Part shown: positions 26,941 through 35,755 of the stretch, one piece after another
Layout of the letters: every line of letters starts with the position of its first letter
Numbering within the stretch: position 1 is the first letter of the stretch
Source of the DNA: Streptomyces griseoincarnatus
GTDB taxonomy: Bacteria > Actinomycetota > Actinomycetes > Streptomycetales > Streptomycetaceae
Direction of reading: 5' to 3'
Assembly (NCBI GenBank): GCA_014649575.1
Contig: BMTH01000009.1
Coordinates: 248,001-312,000 of the forward strand
Length of the DNA stretch: 64,000 nucleotides
Program-made: the position numbers and the translations under genes
The notes under the pieces: model-generated
Databases searched by the model: none
Told to the model about the DNA's origin: nothing
What the model saw: the letters and a program-made list of their open reading frames with translations, nothing else

Positions 26941-27081
26941 CACCACGCCCCTCGCTCGCCGAAACGGAAGCAATGCCTACGCTTCCTTGCTGCGCGGCTG
27001 CCCACCGGCCGTTCCCTGAAACACGGCCCCAGAAACGGTTACCGAACAGAAGAGGCTTGTTTTGGTCGCGATCGATCCGAT

Positions 27082-27099
27082 TCGATCGGTTCCGATCGA
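27082..27099. promoter_or_regulatory. Perfect palindrome between STAS and sigma-factor genes
   Basis: TCGATCGG, two bases, CCGATCGA: perfect 8-bp arms. A second overlapping repeat (CCGAT TCG ATCGG) lies at 27078-27090. It sits in the 367-bp space between the divergent STAS and sigma genes. Apart from this palindrome the space shows no gene. Probable operator; regulator unknown. Confidence 0.45.
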
Positions 27100-27307
27100 C
27101 GGACGACGGGGCAGACATGACCCGCACGCCGTGCCATCTGCGCGGGCGACCCTGTACCACGGAAGGCGCCGCGAGGGGCGCACATTGCCACAAAGGGGCG
27201 TGCACGCACGTCCATGGCGACTACATTCGTGGCGTCGCCGGTCACACGCCGGACCCGGGAACCGACCACCCCGGGGCCCGCGGGACGAACAGGGGGTGAG
27301 GGACCGC

Positions 27308-27889
27308 ATGCGGAAGAAGGACGCGCCGCCCCGCTGGGACCGCGGGATGCAGCAGCGGCTCGCCCGCGGGGAGGCGGCCGCCCTGGGCGAGCTCTACGAC
27401 CGCTTCGCGTCCCTGGTGCACGGCCTCGCCCACCGCGTCCTCGGGGACGAACACGCGGCCGACACCGTCACCCGCGACGTCTTCGCCCTTGTCTGGCAGC
27501 ACCCCGACGCCTACGACCCCCGGCAGGGCCCCCTGCGCAGCTGGCTCGCCGCCCTGACCAACCGGCTGGCCGTGGAGCGGCTGCGCACCACCGGGACCGC
27601 CGCGCTCGCCCGGGGCGGCCCCGGCACCGCCGAGGACCTGGAGCGCAAGGTCCGGCACGCCTCGGTGGCCGCCCGCGCCGACTACATCGTCCAGTCCATG
27701 CCGGCACCCCTGCGGGCCGCGCTGGAACTGGCCTACTTCCAGCGCCGGGACTACCGGCAGACCGCCGCCGACCTCGGCGTCACCGACGAGGAGGCCCGCC
27801 GTCGGCTGCGCCTCGGCCTCCAGCTGCTGGCCACCGCCCACGACGCGGGCGCGCCGGGCGCACCGCCCGGGATCGGAGGTGCCGCGTGA
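27308..27889 (+). CDS. ECF-type RNA polymerase sigma factor
   Basis: 193 residues from ATG 27308 with GAGGG 5 nt upstream (a GTG at 27296 is possible). Region 2 reads LGELYDRFASLVHGLAHRVL, then the helix ending in DVFALVWQHPDAYDP. Region 4 reads RAALELAYFQRRDYRQTAAD, then LGVTDEEARRRLRLGLQLL. No extra C-terminal domain is present. It overlaps the next gene by four bases (GTGA); that gene carries a zinc-finger of the anti-sigma type, so sigma and regulator are co-translated. Confidence 0.9.
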   Translation: MRKKDAPPRWDRGMQQRLARGEAAALGELYDRFASLVHGLAHRVLGDEHAADTVTRDVFALVWQHPDAYDPRQGPLRSWLAALTNRLAVERLRTTGTAALARGGPGTAEDLERKVRHASVAARADYIVQSMPAPLRAALELAYFQRRDYRQTAADLGVTDEEARRRLRLGLQLLATAHDAGAPGAPPGIGGAA

Positions 27890-29064
27890 GCGGGCGCGGC
27901 CCCGGGCCGTACGACGACCGCGGATCCCTCGCCGCCGGGCCGGACGAGCTGCTTCCGGAGCCGGAGCACCAGGTGCTGAAGTCGCTGCTGGGCGCCTGGG
28001 CGCTGGCCGCCTGCGCGCCCGCCGAGGCCGACGCCGTCGAGGAACACCTCGGCGTCTGCGGTCCCTGCGCGGACGAGGCGCTGCGGCTGCGTGAAGCCGT
28101 GGGCCTGCTCCAGCGGCCCGAGAGCCTCGACCTGAAACCGGCGCTGCGCACCCGCGTCCTGGAAGCCTGCCTGGAGCGGCGCCCGCCGCGCATCCCGGTC
28201 CCCGACTGGGCCGCCGCCTACGACGCCGAGACCGCCCGGCTCGACGCGCTGCTCCAGGACTTCGGTGACAACGAGTGGCACGCCCCGGTGCGGCTGCGCT
28301 GGTACGAGGGCGACGAGGCGAGCAGCCGCCGCACCACCGTGGCGGGGGTCATCGCCCACCTCATGACCGTCGACGGGCTGGTCGCGGTCGCCCTCGGCCT
28401 GGAGGACCCGCTCGGCGAGGTCCGGCCCGAGCGGCCCACGCCCTCCGGCCGCACCGAGGCGTACTGGCGGGCCGCCCGCTTCCCGCCCACCCGGTCCGTC
28501 CGCGGCCCCTGGCGGGAGCAGAGCCACCGGCTGATCCGCACGGTCTCCTTCACCGGCAGCGACACCGGCCGCATGACCGTCCCCTACGGCGACTTCGCGC
28601 TGCCGCTGCACGACGCGATGCTGGACCGGGCCTTCGAGTGCTGGGTCCACGCGGAGGACATCGCCGAGGCGGTGGACTATCCGTACGACCCGCCCGCCGG
28701 ACGCCATCTGCACGACATGGTGGACCTCGCGGCCCGGCTGCTGCCGGTGGTGCTGGAGCAACGCCGCCACCACGGACTGGCGGCCCCCGTGGAGCGCCGG
28801 CTGGTGGCCGCGGGCGAGCCGGGGCGCAGCCTGCGGCTGGAGATCGAGGGGTCGGGCGGCGGGGAGTGGCTGATCCCGCTGGACTCGCCGTCGGCGAAGG
28901 GGTCCGCGGAGCACGAGGTGGCTCATGTCGCGCTGGACGGGGCGGAGTTCTGCCGGCTGGCGGCCGGTCATGTGCCGCCGCGGGAGGCTGCCGCCGGGCA
29001 GGAGGGTGACCGGGAGGCGATCAGGGACGTGCTGCTCGCTGCCGCGAGCTTGAGCAGGATGTAA
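27886..29064 (+). CDS. Anti-sigma-type zinc-finger protein fused to mycothiol-dependent maleylpyruvate isomerase-like domain
   Basis: 392 residues from GTG 27886. The N-terminal zf-HC2 domain has the HxxxCxxC motif (EEHLGVCGPCADE) that binds zinc and holds ECF sigma factors. After about residue 100 it continues as a DinB/MDMPI four-helix domain (RRTTVAGVIAHLMTVDGLVA; ECWVHAEDIAEAVDYPYD) with histidines that could bind metal. A sterol-carrier-like tail follows. Family knowledge suggests a redox- or thiol-sensing anti-sigma factor for the coupled sigma gene; no membrane segment is present, so it is cytoplasmic. Confidence 0.85.
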   Translation: MSGRGPGPYDDRGSLAAGPDELLPEPEHQVLKSLLGAWALAACAPAEADAVEEHLGVCGPCADEALRLREAVGLLQRPESLDLKPALRTRVLEACLERRPPRIPVPDWAAAYDAETARLDALLQDFGDNEWHAPVRLRWYEGDEASSRRTTVAGVIAHLMTVDGLVAVALGLEDPLGEVRPERPTPSGRTEAYWRAARFPPTRSVRGPWREQSHRLIRTVSFTGSDTGRMTVPYGDFALPLHDAMLDRAFECWVHAEDIAEAVDYPYDPPAGRHLHDMVDLAARLLPVVLEQRRHHGLAAPVERRLVAAGEPGRSLRLEIEGSGGGEWLIPLDSPSAKGSAEHEVAHVALDGAEFCRLAAGHVPPREAAAGQEGDREAIRDVLLAAASLSRM

Positions 29065-29108
29065 GGGCGCGTTGCGTTTCGTCGGCGGGTGCGGCCGCAG
29101 GGGGCCGT

Positions 29109-29154
29109 TCGCGCAGTTCCCCGCGCCCCCTCAGGGGCGCGGGGAACTGCGCGA
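29109..29154. repeat. Dispersed palindromic repeat, complete copy
   Basis: Perfect 21-bp arms (29109-29129 and 29134-29154) around CTCA. The core is GCGCAGTTCCCCGCGCCCC and its complement. It lies between two convergent genes, where it can act as a bidirectional terminator. Partial copies occur at 32064, 43077, 52270 and 52338. Confidence 0.85.
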
Positions 29155-29204
29155 GCAACCACGACGCACCCGCAGTCGCCGACGAGACCCGAAAGCCCCG
29201 CCTC

Positions 29205-30086
29205 TCAGGCGAACACGACCGTACGGCGGCCGTTCAGCAGAATCCTCCGCTCCGCATGCCACTTCACCGCCCGCGCCAGCGCCTGGCACTCCACGTCACG
29301 CCCGATGGCGACGAGCCCCTCGGGCGTGACGTCGTGCGACACCCGCTCGACCTCCTGCTCGATGATCGGCCCCTCGTCCAGATCCGCGGTGACGTAGTGG
29401 GCGGTCGCGCCGATCAGCTTCACACCCCGCGCATGCGCCTGGTGATACGGCTTCGCACCCTTGAAGCTCGGCAGGAAGGAGTGGTGGATGTTGATGATCC
29501 GCCCCGACAACTGCTTGCACAGGTCGTCCGACAGCACCTGCATGTAGCGGGCCAGCACGACGAGTTCGACCTCGTCCTCCCGCACGATCTCCAGCAGCCG
29601 CGCCTCGGCCTCCGCCTTGGTGTCCCTCGTCACCGGGATGTGGTGGAAGGGGATGTTGTAGGAGGCGACGAGCTCGGCGAAGTCGGTGTGGTTGGACACC
29701 ACCCCGGCGATCTCCACGGGCAGTGCCCCGGTCCGCGCACGGAACAGCAGGTCGTTCAGGCAGTGCCCGAACTTGCTCACCATCAGCAGGATGCGCATCT
29801 TCTCGTCGGCCCGGTTGATCTGCCAGTCCATCTGGAAGGAGTCGCCGATCGCCGCGAAGCTCGCCCGCAGCTTCTCCACCGTGACCGGGGCCTCGGCGGA
29901 GAAGTGGACGCGCATGAAGAACAGGCCCGTGTCGTGGTCGCCGAACTGCTGACTGTCCTCGATGTTGCAGCCGGTCATGAACAGGTAGCTGGACACGGCG
30001 TGCACGATGCCCTGCTTGTCGGGGCAGGACAGCGTGAGGACGTACTGGTCGGCAGGTGCCGCGGCTCGGGTGGACTGCTCGCTCAT
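29205..30086 (-). CDS. purU: Formyltetrahydrofolate deformylase
   Basis: 293 residues from ATG 30086. An N-terminal ACT domain (YVLTLSCPDKQGIVHAVSSY) is followed by the formyl-transferase-type hydrolase domain. Catalytic Asn/His/Asp motifs are visible: IINIHHSFLPSFKGAKPYHQ, GATAHYVTADLDEGPIIEQ. PurU hydrolyses 10-formyl-THF to THF plus formate, balancing one-carbon pools and feeding purine synthesis. It faces the sigma operon's 3' end across the palindromic repeat; an SCO4402-family gene lies 47 bp upstream on the same strand. Confidence 0.95.
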   Translation of the reverse strand: MSEQSTRAAAPADQYVLTLSCPDKQGIVHAVSSYLFMTGCNIEDSQQFGDHDTGLFFMRVHFSAEAPVTVEKLRASFAAIGDSFQMDWQINRADEKMRILLMVSKFGHCLNDLLFRARTGALPVEIAGVVSNHTDFAELVASYNIPFHHIPVTRDTKAEAEARLLEIVREDEVELVVLARYMQVLSDDLCKQLSGRIINIHHSFLPSFKGAKPYHQAHARGVKLIGATAHYVTADLDEGPIIEQEVERVSHDVTPEGLVAIGRDVECQALARAVKWHAERRILLNGRRTVVFA

Positions 30087-30133
30087 GGGGAAAAGGGTCG
30101 CACACCCGCACCGGCGCCCGGCCGGTCGTCCCG

Positions 30134-30580
30134 CTACGCGGAACGCGTCATGATGCGCAGCACCTCGAGCGTGCTGGGCACGGCGTCCGGATCGTCGCCG
30201 TCGCTCGCCGCCATCCGTACGTGCGCGTCCCGCGCGGCGCGCACCGCCTCCGGCCAGCCCTCGTGCTCCAGGTACGCGGTGACCGGGGCGTCCGGCCCGA
30301 CCTGGTGCATGATCCGCAGCACGCGCAGCACGGCGGTGTCGACGAGCGCGGCCTCCTGCGAGTCGCGGAAGATCGTGCCGACGTACTTCTCGGCGGACCA
30401 GTTGTCCAGCCAGGTGTCCTCGACCAGCCGGTACACGGCGTCGGTGACGTCCCCGTAGCCGGGCACGCCGGCCAGCCAGACGTCCCGCTGGAAGGCGGGG
30501 TCGGAGAGCATGTGCAGCGCGGAGCGCACATTGCTGCGCCAGCGCCACCACGGCATGTCGTTGAGTGGCATGCCGCCCAT
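30134..30580 (-). CDS. SCO4402-family protein
   Basis: 148 residues from the ATG giving MGGMPLNDMPWWRWRS; a second ATG three codons later is equally possible, and neither has a clear ribosome site. The protein is helical and compact (RSALHMLSDPAFQRDVWLAG; EDTWLDNWSAEKYVGTIFRD; VLRVLRIMHQVGPDAPVTAY) and matches from memory the uncharacterised SCO4402 family conserved in Streptomyces. It precedes purU. Function unknown. Confidence 0.8.
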   Translation of the reverse strand: MGGMPLNDMPWWRWRSNVRSALHMLSDPAFQRDVWLAGVPGYGDVTDAVYRLVEDTWLDNWSAEKYVGTIFRDSQEAALVDTAVLRVLRIMHQVGPDAPVTAYLEHEGWPEAVRAARDAHVRMAASDGDDPDAVPSTLEVLRIMTRSA

Positions 30581-30752
30581 GGTGGAGGAGCGACGGCCAC
30601 GACGGGAAGAGTTCTCCGAACCTTGCACGGTCGTCGATCGTACGTTTCCGCTCCGTACGCGCCGGACGGGCCCCCGCAATTCACCTCCGCGTCACCTCCC
30701 GTCGACCGAGCGTCACGGAGCGGTTCGCCGTGTGAGGGAATGGTGCGGGGAC

Positions 30753-32060
30753 ATGACCGGCAGGCGACGCATCCGCAGCACCGTCCTCCCCCGCTCCCTC
30801 GTCCGGCCCGCGCGCGCCGGCGCCCTGTCCGCGGGCGCGCTGGCGGCGTGCGCCGCGCTGGTCGCCGGCTGCGGGATCGTCCCCGGAGTCACGGAGGGCC
30901 CGGGGGACGACACGATCACCGTGATGACCTGGGCGCCCGAGAACGCCGGCGCGACCACCAAGCCCGGCATGCCCGCGTTCGCCGAGGCCTACGGCCGCTG
31001 GGTGAACGCCCACGGCGGCATCGGCGGCCGCCCGCTGAGGGTGCTGACCTGCGACGAACGCGACGACGCGGTGGCCGCGGCGCGCTGCGCCCGGCGCGCG
31101 GTCGCGGAGAACGCCGTCGCCGTGGTCGGCTCGTACAGCCAGCACGGCGACGCCTTCCTGCCCACGCTGGAGACCGCCGGCATCCCGTACATCGGCGGTT
31201 ACGGCCTCACCCACGACGAGTTCACCAGCCCTCTGTCCTACCCCGTCAACGGCGGACAGCCCGCGCTGCTCGCCGGGCTCGGCCGCACCCTCGCCGACGC
31301 GTGCGGACCGGTCGCCCTGGTGCGGCCCGACACCATCGCGGGCGACCAGCTGCCGCCGCTGCTGGACTCCGGCCTCGCGGCGGGCGGCCACGACCCGTCC
31401 GGCGACCTGCGCGCCGCCGAGGCCGCGACCTCCTACGGCGACACCGCCGAGCGTGCGCTGGAACACGCGGCCGCCGGCACCGGGGAGCGGGGCTGTGTGG
31501 TGCCCGCGCTCGGCGACCGCACCGGCATCTTCATGGACTCCTTCCGGCGCGCCCGCGCCGAGCACCCCGAGGTGCGCACCGCGACCGTGCTCGGCAGCGT
31601 CGACCAGACGGTGCTGGACGCCTCCGGGGGCGCGTCGGGACCGTACGAGGGGGCGTACGTCACCGGCTGGTACCCGGAGGCGGGTGACGCGCGCTGGGAC
31701 CCGATGAAGGAGGTCGTCCGGGCGGAGGCCTTCGGCGACAACCGCATCGACCCGGCGGACGCGGGCGTGCAGACGACATGGATCGCCTACACGGTGCTCC
31801 GCCAGGCCGTGGAGTCGCTCGGGGACGGCGAGGTCACCGCGGACACGGTGACCGCCGCCCTGGACGGCGGCCTCAAGGTCACCACGGGCAACGTCACCCC
31901 CACCCTCCGCTGGAAGTTCCAGGACACCCTGGCCTCCATCGGCCTCCCCCGCCTGGTCAACGCGAACGTCACGCTCCACGTGGTGGAGAAGGGCCGCCTC
32001 ACCGCGGCGGCGGACGGCTTCACGGACGTGACGTCCACCTTGCGGGACGCGGCGCTGTGA
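30753..32060 (+). CDS. Substrate-binding lipoprotein of branched-chain amino acid/amide ABC type
   Basis: 435 residues from ATG 30753. A lipoprotein signal with lipobox LVAGC (about residue 37, ALAACAALVAGCGIV) is followed by a periplasmic-binding fold of the LivJ/Peripla_BP_6 type: GRWVNAHGGIGGRPLRVLTC, VAVVGSYSQHGDAFLPTLET, GAYVTGWYPEAGDARWDP. No permease or ATPase genes are adjacent, so it may be an orphan receptor or serve a distant transporter. The ATG lies in GGGGACATG with a modest ribosome site. Confidence 0.87.
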   Translation: MTGRRRIRSTVLPRSLVRPARAGALSAGALAACAALVAGCGIVPGVTEGPGDDTITVMTWAPENAGATTKPGMPAFAEAYGRWVNAHGGIGGRPLRVLTCDERDDAVAAARCARRAVAENAVAVVGSYSQHGDAFLPTLETAGIPYIGGYGLTHDEFTSPLSYPVNGGQPALLAGLGRTLADACGPVALVRPDTIAGDQLPPLLDSGLAAGGHDPSGDLRAAEAATSYGDTAERALEHAAAGTGERGCVVPALGDRTGIFMDSFRRARAEHPEVRTATVLGSVDQTVLDASGGASGPYEGAYVTGWYPEAGDARWDPMKEVVRAEAFGDNRIDPADAGVQTTWIAYTVLRQAVESLGDGEVTADTVTAALDGGLKVTTGNVTPTLRWKFQDTLASIGLPRLVNANVTLHVVEKGRLTAAADGFTDVTSTLRDAAL

Positions 32061-32063
32061 GAG

Positions 32064-32083
32064 GGGGCGCGGGGAACTGCGCG
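32064..32083. repeat. Half copy of the dispersed palindromic repeat
   Basis: GGGGCGCGGGGAACTGCGCG, identical to the right arm of the copy at 29109-29154. It starts 4 bp after the stop of the lipoprotein gene, before a convergent gene. The left arm is missing, so it cannot form the full hairpin. Confidence 0.75.
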
Positions 32084-32123
32084 CCCAGCCCCCACGCACC
32101 CGCACCCGCAGCCGGGCGCGACC

Positions 32124-33887
32124 TCACAACTGCGTAGGAGCCCGCTCGGTCAGTCCGTACTGACGAGCGATCACGTTCCACAGGTCCGAGGCCTTCTTCT
32201 TCTGCTCGGTCGCGGTCCCGCTCTCCCGGTTTCCCGCGGCGGTCTGCTCGGTGTTCCGGGCAGACCCCTTCTTGCACCCCTTCTTCCCCTTGGTCTGGTC
32301 CGCCCACTTCGCGTAGTGGTCGTCGGCCGAGGCGGACGCCTGCCACGCCTTCCGCAGCGCCTCGCTGAGCGCCTCGTGCTGGGGCAGCTTGTCCACGGAG
32401 AGCTCGGACAGGTCGGTCACGAGCTGCTTCCGCTGCTTGGCGGCCTCCCGCAGGTCGGACGCGGCCCTGCCGAGGTCACGGCACGCCTTGACGTCCTCGA
32501 CCGCGTTGATCACGCTGCTGCGGCTGTCGCCGCTGTGCGCGAGCAGCTTGTCCAGCTCGACGGCCTGCTCGCGGGCGGGGTCCACGGTCGGCGACGGCGA
32601 GGCCTCGGTGCTCGCGGGCGCGGTGGCGGAGACGGGCTGGTTGGTGTTGGCGTCGTCGTCCTTGCTGCCGCTGCCGAGCAGGGCGCCGGCACCGACGCCG
32701 ACGACGGCGAGGCCGACGCCGACCGCGGCGATCAGCGGCCAGCGCGGGCCGCCGTTGCCACCGCCACCGCCGCGTCCGCCGCCGTGGCCCGAGACGGGCG
32801 GGGCGGGCGGTCCGGGCGGAGTGCGGTCGGCCCGGGCGGGACGGCCGTAGTCCATGCGCGGCATCTGCTGTGTGGCGCCGGCCGCGCCGTCGTCGTTGCG
32901 GAAGAGGTTGTCGAACTCGGCGGGCGGCTGCCGGTTCGCGTCGCCCTGCGCGGCGCCGTACGGCTGGGGCGGCCCCTGGTCGGTGACCGGGGCGATGAAC
33001 TGGGTGGCCTCGGCGTCCGGGTTGCCCGGCTGCGGCAGCGGGCCGGGGGCGCCCTGCGCATGGGGGACGCCGAGGTCGCGGGTGTGCTCCGCGGCGGGCA
33101 TCTCGGGCGGCAGCGCGCCCGGGGCGACCGGGGGTATGTACTGGGTCGCACCCTCGTCGGCGCCGCCCGCCGGGACCGGCGGTATGACCTGCGTGGCACC
33201 CTCGTCGGCGCCGGGTGCGGGAGGCGGGAGCGGGGCGCCGTGGGCGGGCGGGTAGCCGTACCCGCCGCCGGGCGCGGCATAGGCGGCACCGTTCTGCGGG
33301 GGCAGCTGGCCGCCCGCGGTGTGCCCGCCGTAGGCGGCGCCTCCGGCGGGCTGGGCGTAACCGTCCATGGCGGCGTACCCGCCGACCTGGCCGTACGCGT
33401 CCTGTCCGCCGTGCGCGGGCGGGTAGCCGCCCTGGGACGGGGTGCCCTCGGGCGGCAGCGGCCCGGGGCCGCCCTGGGCCTGCGCCCCGGCGTCCCAGGA
33501 GGGCTGACCGCCCTGAGCGTACGGCTGCTGGGCGGGCTGACCGCCGTGCCGGCCGTGCTGCGGCGGGCCACCCTGCTGCTGATGGCCGGCGTCCCATCCG
33601 GACGGCGGCTGCTGCTGCTGCCACTGCCCGTCGTTCGCCGACGGCCATTCCTGGCCCGTGGACGGGGCCGCTGCCTGCTGGTCGGGGCCCCAGGGGTTCC
33701 CCCAGGTCTGGCCGCCGGGCGGCGCCGAGGCGGGGAACCCGCCGGCGGACGGTCCGTCCGCACCGCCGGGCGCGACCGGACCGGACGTCATGCCCGGCAG
33801 CAGGGGCTCACCACCGTCCGAGGGCAGCACGATGCCTTCGCGCGCGGGGCGCGCCGAGGGCTCCTCGCCCTGTCCACTCTGCGTCAC
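32124..33887 (-). CDS. Pro/Gly/Gln-rich membrane protein with repeated ATQ motifs
   Basis: 587 residues from GTG 33887 (AGGAG five bases upstream; an earlier ATG at 33902 is less likely). The first 380 residues are low-complexity and contain spaced motifs DEGATQVIPPV, DEGATQYIPPV, DAEATQFIAPV and GATQQMPRM. One transmembrane helix follows at about 384-410 (WPLIAAVGVGLAVVGVGAGA), then an outside helical domain (about 440-587, Lys-rich: KKASDLWNVIARQYGL). The topology is a long cytoplasmic tail with a small outside domain. The repeated Thr sites resemble kinase targets. Function unknown. Confidence 0.8.
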   Translation of the reverse strand: MTQSGQGEEPSARPAREGIVLPSDGGEPLLPGMTSGPVAPGGADGPSAGGFPASAPPGGQTWGNPWGPDQQAAAPSTGQEWPSANDGQWQQQQPPSGWDAGHQQQGGPPQHGRHGGQPAQQPYAQGGQPSWDAGAQAQGGPGPLPPEGTPSQGGYPPAHGGQDAYGQVGGYAAMDGYAQPAGGAAYGGHTAGGQLPPQNGAAYAAPGGGYGYPPAHGAPLPPPAPGADEGATQVIPPVPAGGADEGATQYIPPVAPGALPPEMPAAEHTRDLGVPHAQGAPGPLPQPGNPDAEATQFIAPVTDQGPPQPYGAAQGDANRQPPAEFDNLFRNDDGAAGATQQMPRMDYGRPARADRTPPGPPAPPVSGHGGGRGGGGGNGGPRWPLIAAVGVGLAVVGVGAGALLGSGSKDDDANTNQPVSATAPASTEASPSPTVDPAREQAVELDKLLAHSGDSRSSVINAVEDVKACRDLGRAASDLREAAKQRKQLVTDLSELSVDKLPQHEALSEALRKAWQASASADDHYAKWADQTKGKKGCKKGSARNTEQTAAGNRESGTATEQKKKASDLWNVIARQYGLTERAPTQL

Positions 33888-34075
33888 CGGGACTCCTACC
33901 AATGGGGGACCTTGTGAATCGGGCTCACGCTACCGGGTCCCCGGAGCCCGGTGCCACGCAGCACAGAACCGGACCTCCTGCCCTGTGAGCGCGGTAACAA
34001 AACCAGGTCACCGCACGCTGCTTGCGTCCCCTCCTTCCCGTCCGCCTCCGGTGCCGCAAGGGAATGTCGCGTACG

Positions 34076-35461
34076 TCACGCAGCCGTCCGGAGCTCCATC
34101 CGCGCCCCGAACTCCCGCACCACCGGCTCCTCCCGGTACGGCTCGAGGCGCTGCTGGAGGTCCTCCAGATACTCCGCGCCCCGGTTGGAGCGCAGCCCGC
34201 CCAGCAGCTCGGCGGCCTTCAGACCGGTGGCGCAGGCCTGTTCGATCTCGCGCTGCTGCACCTGGGCGGTGGCGAGCAGCACGTAGCCGATGGCCCGGCG
34301 CCGTGCGCGGGTGGGCGGGTGGCCGTCCAGCGACTCCCGCGCGCACCGCGCGGCGGCCTCCGCCTGGCCGAGGTCGCGGTGGCAGTGCGCCAACTCGTCC
34401 GCCAGGTAGGCCTCGTCGAAGTGCGCGATCCACGGCGGATCGTCGCCCGAGCCCGGGTCGGCCGCCTCAAGGGCGCTCACCGCGCGGCCCGCGGCGGCGT
34501 GCGCGGCCGGGGCGTCGCCCATCAGCGCGTGACCGCGGGCCTCCGCGACGAGGAACATGGCCTCCGCGCGCGGTGTCACGCGCCCCCGTGCGCCTTCCTG
34601 GGCGGCGCGTGCCAACTGGGCGATCTCGCGCGGGTTTCCGAGCTCCGCGGCGAGGTGGCTCATGGACGCGGCGAGCACGTACCCGCCGTAGCCGCGGTCA
34701 CCGGCGGCCTGCGCGAGCCGCAGCGCCTGGATGTAGTAGCGCTGAGCCAGGCCCGGTTGACCGGTGTCGACGGCCATGTACCCGGCCAGCTCCGTGAGTC
34801 GGGCGACGGCGGCGAACAGGTCCCGCCCCACCGCCTCGCGGTACGAGCCGGCCAGCATCCCCGAGACCACGCTGTTGAGGTAGTGCACGACGACCGGGCG
34901 GACGTGCCCGCTGCCGTACTGGTGGTCCAGCGCCACCAGCGCCTCCGTCATGGAGCGCACCGCCGCCACGTCCGACTGGCCCACGCGCGGGCCGGTGTTG
35001 CGCGCGACCTGACCGTCGGGTGCGGAGATCAGCCAGTCGCGGCTGGGCTCCACCAGCGCGGACGCGGCGACGGACGAGCCGGACAGGAAGTCCCGCCGCC
35101 CCACGTCGCTGCGCCAGAGCTCGCAGACCTGCTCGATGGCTCCCAGCACCGTCGGCGAGAACTGGAGCCCGACCCCGGACGCGAGGTTCTTGCCGTTGGC
35201 CATGCCGATCTCGTCGATCGTGACCGTGCGGCCCAGCTTGCGGCCCAGCGCCTCCGCGATGACGGCCGGCGCCCGGCCCCGCGGCTGCTGTCCCCGCAGC
35301 CAGCGGGCCACCGACGTCTTGTCGTAGCGCAGGTCGAGGCCGTGCTCCGCGCCGCACATGTTGACCCTGCGGGCCAGTCCGGCGTTGGAGCATCCGGCTT
35401 CCTGGATGAGCGCCTGCAGCCGTTCGTTCGGCTGCCGGGCGACGAGCGGCCTTGCGGCCAT
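34076..35461 (-). CDS. NsdA-like HTH/TPR regulator
   Basis: 461 residues from ATG 35461. An N-terminal helix-turn-helix-like region (NERLQALIQEAGCSNAGLAR; LRYDKTSVARWLRGQQPRGR) is followed by TPR-like helical repeats (about residues 170-440). The overall sequence is that of the Streptomyces family that includes NsdA, a negative regulator of differentiation and antibiotic production; paralogues are common, so no symbol is assigned. It is divergent from the prim-pol gene with a 294-bp gap that shows no other gene. The longer frame to 35590 adds an unlikely N-terminus. Confidence 0.85.
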   Translation of the reverse strand: MAARPLVARQPNERLQALIQEAGCSNAGLARRVNMCGAEHGLDLRYDKTSVARWLRGQQPRGRAPAVIAEALGRKLGRTVTIDEIGMANGKNLASGVGLQFSPTVLGAIEQVCELWRSDVGRRDFLSGSSVAASALVEPSRDWLISAPDGQVARNTGPRVGQSDVAAVRSMTEALVALDHQYGSGHVRPVVVHYLNSVVSGMLAGSYREAVGRDLFAAVARLTELAGYMAVDTGQPGLAQRYYIQALRLAQAAGDRGYGGYVLAASMSHLAAELGNPREIAQLARAAQEGARGRVTPRAEAMFLVAEARGHALMGDAPAAHAAAGRAVSALEAADPGSGDDPPWIAHFDEAYLADELAHCHRDLGQAEAAARCARESLDGHPPTRARRRAIGYVLLATAQVQQREIEQACATGLKAAELLGGLRSNRGAEYLEDLQQRLEPYREEPVVREFGARMELRTAA

Positions 35462-35755
35462 GGCGTACCCCCTGAGGCTGCGGTGCCTGCCCACGCACCG
35501 GGTTGACGTGTTGTCCGCGGCCGTACGTCTCACGTCGTCCCGGCGAGACATCCGGCCGGGAGGATCAATGCCCCGTCGACATACTGACAATGCGGGACAT
35601 GTGAGAATTGCCGGGGTATCGACGGTTGCCGACCCCCCTCCTGGTTACCCCGACGCGGTGGCGGATCCTCCCGCGCGCCCCCATGGATGCACCCATGCGC
35701 CCCGGGGACGGGCCCGATGCCCCTCCCCCGCGCATACGGCAGGGCGTAACCCCTG

